From the NCBI RefSeq assembly GCF_052857255.1, contig NC_135505.1, positions 28,090,499 to 28,154,498 of the forward strand: a DNA stretch of 64,000 bases, written 5' to 3'. The notes beneath the pieces were generated by a model, which was not told where the DNA came from, made no database searches, and saw only the letters and a program-made list of their open reading frames with translations. The stretch is from Amblyomma americanum. Taxonomy: Eukaryota > Arthropoda > Arachnida > Ixodida > Ixodidae. The position numbers and the translations under genes are program-made. Shown in pieces: positions 57,047 through 64,000 of the stretch; the stretch's first letter is position 1; the number at the start of each line of letters is the position of its first letter.

Positions 57047-57109
57047 CGTGACCAAGCATGACTTCCACTGGTGCAGCAGTGGACTGTAGTGGTGAAGCGG
57101 ATTCAATGC
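57047..57109 (-). CDS. P-like transposase, small exon
   Basis: The acceptor TTGTTCGCATAG before 57109 and donor GGTCACG followed by GTAAGTC after 57047 bound 63 bp. It reads GIESASPLQSTAAPVEVMLG then H, phase 1 at both ends. Low complexity suggests a linker between the DNA-binding and catalytic domains. Confidence 0.75.
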
Positions 57110-58058
57110 CTATGCGAACAAGGAAAAAAAGATAGCCAATCAAGCTCTGCATAGCAGCACCTTCTGCTCAGTGCACAGTATGGCCTTGATGTTCTATTTG
57201 GAACGGTTTCTCTTGCTGGGAGTTAGTGTGATCTTAAATTGGGCTTAAATCGTTTTTGTGAGTTTGTAGGCAGTTACGATTAAAAAGGAAAAATTTGTGC
57301 GATCAATATACCGCGACATACAAAATAGCGCAGCAGCACACAGGAAGAAGAATGAAAACACACAAACGAACACTTTACTGTGAACCACGAGGCCATAAAT
57401 TCACTTGATGTGCATTGTAGGAAATACAAATCAAACTGCAAACCTATCTATGAAGCGTGCAATGTCACCACTATTAATGCTTGCAAACTTATTCCCGAAA
57501 TCATTCAGGAAGAAATCAGATAGCCTAAGTGACATGTGCATCGCTAAATATCCTGGCGGGTTGCTCCTCAAAGAACCATTTTTACCTTAGAAACCGGTAA
57601 AATGTTTACCCTCCATGCTTGCACAATATGCGGCCACTTCATGTATAATTACCGCCTCGTGTGTCACAATAAGCTGCTGGCAGTTTGTGCGTGTGTGTGT
57701 TCTTTCTTGACCCTGTGTGCTATTTTGGAGTGAATTCGCGCAGTCTGCCCTCTATTCACCGCAGCGAACAGTAAGTAATAATGACAAGAATACTAAACAT
57801 TGAGTTGTAAAAATTATTTTCCTCACTGCTGCTGGAGTGCACTATCCAGCATCTGATTGTTAATATGGTTAAGAGAAATTTAAGCTACAACATGGTACAC
57901 AACTGCAGTCTGATGCAACTGAAACAATGGCCACATGACATTGAAGCAGGAAAGTTTTGTGCCCGGGAAGTGATGTTTGCAGTTAGCCTCTATGAATGCA
58001 ATTGTTCCCTTTGGTCTTACATTTACAGGATGGGTTTTTCTGAAAATAGTGCCCTCAC

Positions 58059-58085
58059 CTTGTGCCGCACCTTCTTCATAGAAAT
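58059..58085 (-). CDS. P-like transposase, 27-bp exon
   Basis: The acceptor TTTTTGTTGCAG before 58085 and donor GCACAAG followed by GTGAGG after 58059 bound the exon. It reads DFYEEGAAQ, phase 1 at both ends. It is inferred from splice signals and phase only. Confidence 0.55.
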
Positions 58086-58161
58086 CTGCAACAAAAAAGC
58101 CACAGGATATACTGAGGGATCAAGCTTGGGAAGAATTTACTGGGAGAGGAATTTTGCTTAC

Positions 58162-58361
58162 CCGGGTGCACCAAGGCTCTCAGACGAGGCTCATGCACCT
58201 TCACGGAAGGGACTGCTTCATGCGTGAGCCTTGTGCAGGCATCACTAGTGAAGCAATCCCTCGTGAAGTGCTTTGAGCAGAGCCTGTATGTTTTGTAGAC
58301 CTTTTCCCTTGGTGTCTCCAGGAGTTCAAGCCTATTGGCATATTTCAGCCAAATGGAGAAT
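58162..58361 (-). CDS. P-like transposase, exon with second half of the THAP domain
   Basis: The acceptor GGCTGTTTTTCAG before 58361 and donor CACCCGG followed by GTAAGC after 58162 bound 200 bp. It reads FSIWLKYANRLELLETPREK then VYKTYRLCSKHFTRDCF and LTHEAVPSV. CSKHF supplies the last Cys and His of the C2CH zinc site, and AVPS is the closing THAP motif. The first two zinc cysteines must come from an upstream exon. No such exon is found on this strand in the remaining arm. Entry is in phase 2, exactly the exit phase of the plus-strand exon at 61416-61519. THAP domains bind the transposon ends. Confidence 0.8.
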
Positions 58362-60264
58362 CTGAAAAACAGCCAAATAACATGATTTCATACATTTTAA
58401 AGGTTTGCATACCTCACTTCAGGAATGCTTATTAGCATCTCCTTACACAGCAAAGGGGTACGAACATTATATAACATATATGCGTGAAAACAACTGTGGC
58501 AGGATGCAAGCAAAATAAGACAGCAGTTTGTAACAATGTGCCACAGCCTGCTAGTCTATTGCTATGCTGGCCAATCGAAACGATGAATGAAATCACCTTT
58601 TTAATGTCTGGCTATGATCGACAAGCCAGAACCTTTAAAATTCTTGAGCTTATGTTTTCTTTTGTGATCTGCTTTTGGTTTAGGTAACAATAACTAGTTC
58701 TTTGTTCCAACTGCTTTTTGGGTGCGGCATAATTTTGTGCAGCAGATAGAAATGGGGACAGAGCTTCACTGCAGACTTAAGCTCTATCTGATCATAGCAA
58801 TTATTCCACTCACACTTTTCTCTAGGTAACTGCATACTAACCACCACCCATGATTCGTTCTTTTCTAATTCCTCCATTAAACACAAGTGCCAATGTAGCT
58901 ATGCTATGGCAGACAGCTGCTTGCCCACAAATTTGAAGTCTGGATTAAGAACAGCAGGTAAATGAACCAGTAGGCACAGTTTTTCATCTTTTGCTTTCAC
59001 TGTGATCAAATGGGAAGTGTGAAAGGGATGTGAGCAGAACATCAACAGGAAACACTGCTCTTTCAAGAAACTGAAGGTGCAGGCAAATAGCATGGGTCCA
59101 GAAGAAGGGGAAAAAAGTGCTTAAGCAAGGGAAATGTCCCAAAAAAGACACAGACAAGAAGAAAGCGACCTTCGCCTTCCCCTCACCCACCCGCCGGAAA
59201 CGAGCGTTTCCGGCGTACTAGGCGAAACTATTTGCGAGCTTCCCAAAAGCTGTCAAGGACAAGGCGCGAGATAAGAGACATATGTGAGGAGATGGGAATA
59301 ATGCGGAGAGTTCAGAGCCCTCCAAGGTCAGTCGTGCGCCCCGCGAGCGAGCAGCGTAGAGGACAGCCGGGGTGGAGTGTGGAGCGAAATTTACAATGCT
59401 GGAGCGGCAGCACTACGGTAGGCAATAGTTTCGAGAAACGCTTCCACGGAGTACATGGGTGGTTGAGCGCGGATATCGCGAGGAAAAGCTCCGGTAAAAG
59501 TAAGAAAAACAAGACCGGCGGACTTTCTATATGCGGCTCACGGCGTGCAATGGACTTTCAGCGCGGTGTCCAACACTAGTGGTGTTAGTCTGAACAGCTC
59601 GATAATTTATGTGACGTGCATCACTGCTGCAGAAACCATGCACGAACACGCAAGAAATAATATTCAAGCGCGCTGAACTCCGTAAAGAAACAGCCAAACT
59701 GAGCATTACAATTACTCCGCTGACGACGCTATAGGTACAGAAGTTAGAATATTCATATTTAAAATACACTCTGAGGGCACCGGAATCTGCGGGGAATAAG
59801 CTTTTAAAGGCAGCGAGAAAAGTCAGTGAGTCAGACACACACACACACACACATGCGAACAAGCAAGCAAGGTAACTAACGGTCCCACGCTTATGAGAGG
59901 CAACGGCTGTTGGGCCATCTCAAACTGCAGCACCTTCCCTTAATTTTGCTTTAATGTCCTTAAACGCACTTATCAAACTCATCTCGCAAAACCAAAGCCA
60001 CTGCAGTAAACAGCGCCAGGTAAAACTAGTTCTATTCCGTCGGCAATTTCAAATGGTAACGACCAAGGGCGGTCAAAACAAAGGCACAACGGTCGCCAAC
60101 GGCTATGCAAAGAGGGATACGATAGTCAGTGAATTCATAAATACCTGTGGTCAGAAGGAAATCTGAAGAGATGTTCTCCACTCCTGCCGGATGTGCTGCA
60201 CCACTTCGCGCAACAATACATATGCGACATGACGCTGAGGACGGTAATCACGCTGGTCCAGTGC

Positions 60265-61149
60265 GCACGTCGCGTCGGCAGTCGCTCGCGTAGTTTCGGT
60301 ATGCTTGCGCCGGTCGCTGTCGTCTGCTGCCACTGCGCTGCAGCGTTGCCCGCGGCGGCGCAGACGCGTTGTGTCATTTTCGCAATTTATTTCTTTGATA
60401 TACTATTTTTAATGCTTACGACTGGTTATATTTTCATTCATAAGCATGTTTGTGTTGTCTACTATGGTCGAGAAATTTTACTTTTTATTAGGCTTGACTC
60501 CAGCCGCGTTTGCCGCCAGATACCAGGATCGCTGCAATCGTTCCGACCGTGGCGACACTTACGGCGCGGACGCGCAACTTGCAACTTGCAACATGCCACA
60601 GCACTGGCTGGGCTACGAAAAATTGGTTTTGAAGAAAGTAAACACGAAGTAATTGTCTCACTTCTCGGTGGAACAACCCGCTTTCAATCCAGCGTCCGTT
60701 CGAAAATAGAAGCGTTGGTACCGCCGTAGCGTTCTGCTACAATAAGGTGGTGGTTACAACCGTTACAACTTTATTGCCACAAAACGGAAGGGATTAGTTA
60801 GGGCTGGGGCCAAGGCGGATTTATAGTGGTGGCGAAGGCTGGGCCGAAAAGTGGTTTAGCGCGACTGCAGCACAACCAGAGGATGGGGGGGGGCAAAACA
60901 CTCATATAAATAAATGATAAAACTACAAAATTGGAATGTAATCTGCCAATAGAAAAGAAAAAATATATTAGCACCTTGTTTTATGAAAGAGGTAAGTCAT
61001 TTTATTAAAACCTGGCAAATTTTGTATTTTTGCAACACTCTTGACCTGCCCCCTATTCATGAGTGTGCGGTGCATTACAGCGCGTCTTTGCAGGCCTTGT
61101 TTCGATACCCGGCTAACCCGGCCACAGTAGCGGGAGCTCACGAAGCGAT
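60265..61149. other. Sequence between the right arm and the THAP first exon
   Basis: An open frame at 60193-60729 on the plus strand crosses the arm boundary and has no recognised domain. Nothing else could be supported. Confidence 0.35.
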
Positions 61150-61191
61150 TTCTTATCGCCAGCTGTCTGCGATGGCGCGCCTGGTAAAGCG

Positions 61192-61198
61192 TATAAAT
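61192..61198 (+). promoter_or_regulatory. TATA box of the orphan THAP exon
   Basis: TATAAAT lies 218 bp before the ATG at 61416, preceded by GC-rich sequence (GGCGCGCCTGGTAAAGCG). The spacing allows a 5' leader of roughly 190 bases. Confidence 0.5.
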
Positions 61199-61415
61199 TT
61201 AGCTCGCCGGTCTCAAAATGCTCCTTTTGCGAAGTTTTCGTCGTCCTTGCACGTCGCTTCTTTGTCACCGTTCGGTAAGATTTGCACCCCGCTGCACCGC
61301 TGCGGCAGTTTTCTCGGTTTTGTCGTTTCCTTCGGCGTGCGGCCAGTGCGAAGTCTTTTTCCGTCTTTGCACGCTTCGCGCTCTTCTTTTGAAGCGCTTA
61401 GCGCTTCATTTCAAG

Positions 61416-61519
61416 ATGAGCTTGCGGCATGTGAAGAAACGATGCTCCGTGGTACACTGCGACAGCGTGGATAGTACCATTGGTGTCACGCTACACCGAT
61501 TCCCGCTGGACTTTCACAG
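61416..61519 (+). CDS. THAP domain first half, orphan first exon
   Basis: The ATG at 61416 opens MSLRHVKKRCSVVHCDSVDS then TIGVTLHRFPLDFH, and the donor TTTCACAG followed by GTGTGT ends the exon at 61519 in phase 2. CSVVHC gives the first two Cys of the THAP zinc site and HRFPLD the conserved His-x-Phe-Pro motif. The second half of the domain is not found downstream on this strand within the window. The only matching second halves are at 58162-58361 on the minus strand and 48989-49188 on the plus strand. Joined in phase they would give a THAP domain of normal length. Confidence 0.75.
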
Positions 61520-62678
61520 GTGTGTCGTCTGCTCTAGGTATGCGCGATAGCTTCGATATGGTTTCGCCGGGCTGTTCGCTCGTGTTTCATAGCTGTAACC
61601 CGTTCGTGCGTACTTGGCTTCATGTTTTCGGGGATATTTATGTACTACACTGCAGGGCACACACTTTCAGTGCTGAGGTGTGCGAACGTCCTTGCCCCGC
61701 GAATGTCCTTGCACTTCACTGTACGCTGTACTTCATGTGTACTTTTGTTGACGTAAAATTACTTCAAATTGATCCGGCTAACGACTAGAAGTACTCTGGA
61801 GATGGTACGATGGTACGCCGGCTCAATGTATGGTATTTGCACCTACGTTGAGCACGTTTGAGGGTGCTAAAGCTGGCTTTAACATTGCCTTGCAGATGTA
61901 AACGCACCTGCTATATTCTTTCAGCTGAAGAAATTAAATGTGAAGAATAATCCCAGTGTGCTCTATGGTCTGTGTTGATGCGCCTACTTATGTCATGTTA
62001 TGTTTGCTTCAATTGAAGCTGTCGTAGCATTGTTTTCTATACTTTTCAATTTCCTACCTGACAACGTTCGTGGCACTTCAGGGCTTTTTCCTATCTGCAC
62101 TGTGACTATTGAGATGATTAGCCAACTTAAACAATACTGCTTGTGCTGCCTGTGACATGTATTTTTTGTTTGTGTGCCAAGGGTGTGCTTTGTGACTGTA
62201 TTTGTTTGGTTGCTGCAATAAACAATGAATATGAAACTATCAAAACCATACTTGCCGTACACTCTATTGCGAACTGTGCACTTGAGCCAGTGCTTTGTGC
62301 ATCATACCTTGCATCATACCTTGCTGTACTCAAAAGCTCTCAAAAGTACTAGCACCAGTATTTGCACTACGAATCATGCATGCTTCGCCAGTGTCTGGAA
62401 GTGTTGCTGCCTTTCTATGCTGCCCCTCCTTTACCAGTCACTTTCATTGCGTTCCCAATTGCACATTAACAAGGCCATAACTAGCAGGAACTCGAGCACA
62501 TTTGACTGGCAAAGGTTGGGGCGCGCTGAAAGGCAGCAACCTTCGAGAGATACGGGCTCGAAAACGCGGTTTCTACAGAAAGACCGCTTTATAATTCGCG
62601 CCAAAAGCATACGTATGCGTGACGTCATTCTACGTCACGTTTGCGTAGTTTGCCCCCCAAAATCCAGGGGGCGCTGGA
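61520..62678. other. Sequence after the orphan THAP exon
   Basis: No exon with WLKYA, CSKHF or AVP motifs is present in any frame. Low-complexity tandem CATACCTTG repeats lie at 62305-62325. If the THAP exon belongs to the P-like gene, this is the beginning of its first intron. Confidence 0.35.
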
Positions 62679-63996
62679 GTGCTCATGAGTTACTCAGAAA
62701 AGCAATTGGAAGTAGCAGCCAAAAGAATCGAGAAAGTAATTTTTGAGGATAGTGAAACAGAATGGACTTATACCAAATTAACTCGATTACTGGAGCTGGA
62801 GCTAGCTAAGGTGCGAGTAAAGTTAAAAGGGAAAAGACGCAAACCCAAGAGTTGGTGGGATGAGGAGGTCAAGAGGGCAATAGAAAAGCGCAAGGAAGCA
62901 TCCAGAGAACACAGATATTCCAAGAAGAGGGGGGAACCAAAACCCGAAGTAGACAGAAAATGGGATACCTTCATAAAGTGTAGAAGGGACGCATCCTATT
63001 TGATTAATGAAAAAATTAGAAGAAAGGGTGCCCAATGGATGTCAAAAGTAAATAAAAAGGATAGAAAAGCAGCCCAAAAATTCTGGAAACATCTAAATGC
63101 AATGAGTAATAAAACTAGGCTAGAACAAAGGTTTATTGTTACAGATGAGGGTATTCGACTAGAAAGGGATGAAGCAATAAAACACATAGGAACAAGGATG
63201 ACGGAAAAATTTTCAGCAAAGCACGTGGTACATAGTTTATCGAAGGAGGATAGACCGGTTACAGCAATAGCTTCACTTGAGCAAGGAGAGTGGGAAAGGG
63301 CAGAGAAGAAGGTTCCTAGTGGCACATCAACAGGACCAGATGGGATCCCGATTATGTTGATAAAGAAGTTAGGACCAAAATCCAAGCAAACATTAATACA
63401 GGTAGTGAACAAAATGATAGTGGATGAGAAAGTCCCCGATGAATGGCGAATAAGTAGAATGAACATGATATATAAGGGAAAGGGGGACAAAGCAGACGTA
63501 AGTAACTATCGCCGCATAACAGTGACATCTGTGGTTTACAGGGTGGTGATGCAAATTATAAATGATAGACTGCAGGCTTGGGTGGAGAACGAGGGGGTGT
63601 TAGGGGAACTACAGAATGGGTTCCGGAAACAAAGGAGGTTGGAGGACAATCTATTTTCATTGACACAGTGTATAAAATTGCGGAAAAGGAACATAGGCCC
63701 TTATTGCTAGCATTTCTGGATATTAGGGGAGCCTATGACAACGTTACTCAGGAGCATTTGTGGGACATATTGGGCACATTGGATGTGGAAAATGGAGTAA
63801 TTAATCTTTTAAAAGATATATATAGAGGTAACAGAGTGCTCATAAAATGGGGAAAAAATGTATCAGGGCCTGTAGAGATACAGCGGGGGCTTAGACAAGG
63901 ATGTCCTCTGTCCCCTTTGTTGTTCATGTTGTACCTGCAAGGTTTGGAAGCCAAGCTAGAGGGGAGTGGACTAGGCTTCAACCTATCTTTTTTCAA
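62679..63996 (+). mobile_element. 5'-truncated non-LTR retrotransposon, reverse transcriptase region
   Basis: The frame 62679-63710 reads SWWDEEVKRAIEKRKEASRE, then the RT blocks SGTSTGPDGIPIMLIKKLGP, PDEWRISRMNMIYKGKGDKA, SNYRRITVTSVVYRVVMQII and GELQNGFRKQRRLEDNLFSL. One base is missing near 63680, so the next block (LLLAFLDIRGAYDNV, containing the first catalytic Asp) lies in another frame, followed by GPVEIQRGLRQGCPLSPLLF. The second catalytic block (the YADD-type motif) lies past the window end. The endonuclease domain is absent, typical of 5' truncation. Family is Jockey/CR1/L2-like at most; clade is not assigned. Confidence 0.85.
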
Positions 63997-64000
63997 GCAA

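Larger units (their letters stand above)
56627..60264. repeat. Right arm of the 3.6-kb inverted repeat
   Basis: Reverse complement of 47088-50725. It carries the working orientation of the 5' transposase exons, because the main exon follows them on the same strand. Confidence 0.95.

Noticed and set aside
47088..60264. The two arms as classic transposon terminal inverted repeats
   Set aside because: The inner boundary cuts an exon and the arms contain the 5' half of the gene with introns, which fits a secondary inverted duplication better. No target duplication was found at the outer ends.
60193..60729. 178-codon plus-strand frame
   Set aside because: It crosses the inverted-repeat boundary, so its two halves come from unrelated sequence, and it has no domain.
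61520..62678. Continuation of the orphan THAP gene on the plus strand
   Set aside because: No frame shows the Trp-Leu, CSKHF or AVP motifs of the second half, and no acceptor leads to one.

Overview
This is a repeat-rich stretch of an arthropod nuclear genome, most likely a hard (ixodid) tick. The reasons are long introns, intact splice signals, tRNA-derived SINEs that resemble the tick Ruka family as I remember it, many TA-flanked pogo/Tigger-type elements, a piggyBac element, a THAP/P-like transposon and non-LTR retrotransposon debris. There is no operon structure, rRNA, tRNA gene or CRISPR array. No database search was possible, so family names rest on motifs, splice logic and remembered homologues.

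Host gene (minus strand, about 42.8 kb down to 2.67 kb): seven exons, plus one tentative exon, encode a protein resembling TAF1A, a subunit of the RNA polymerase I promoter factor SL1/TIF-IB. Exons lie at 42642-42787, 42070-42202 (tentative), 35900-36005, 29197-29332, 20785-20939, 19166-19367, 12133-12199, 8338-8464 and 2668-2938. Five of the inferred junctions have matching reading phases and strong splice sites. The 5' end lies beyond 42787 and was not found. Two junctions remain unresolved.

Intronic repeats (about 0-43 kb): three TIR families with TA target sites keep only the helix-turn-helix half of a pogo/Tigger transposase. There are degenerate full Tigger transposases at 16.6-18.7, 27.9-28.4 and 29.8-31.2 kb. 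A solo LTR with a 4-bp duplication lies at 23.9 kb. SINEs, LINE tails and palindromic foldback repeats fill much of the rest. An apparently intact piggyBac (33016-35202) has perfect TTAA duplications and sits inside one of the TIR elements. A related copy at 39.7 kb shows the empty site.

47-60 kb: two almost identical arms of 3638 bp (47088-50725 and 56627-60264) lie in inverted orientation around a 5.9-kb spacer. The spacer and right arm together hold a P-element/THAP9-like transposase gene on the minus strand, in seven exons with matching phases. The left arm holds an inverted copy of its 5' exons. The first half of the THAP domain is not in either arm. A phase-compatible THAP first exon with a TATA box lies at 61416-61519 on the opposite strand, which implies an inversion or an assembly error.

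62.7 kb to the end: a 5'-truncated non-LTR retrotransposon reverse transcriptase with one frameshift runs off the window.
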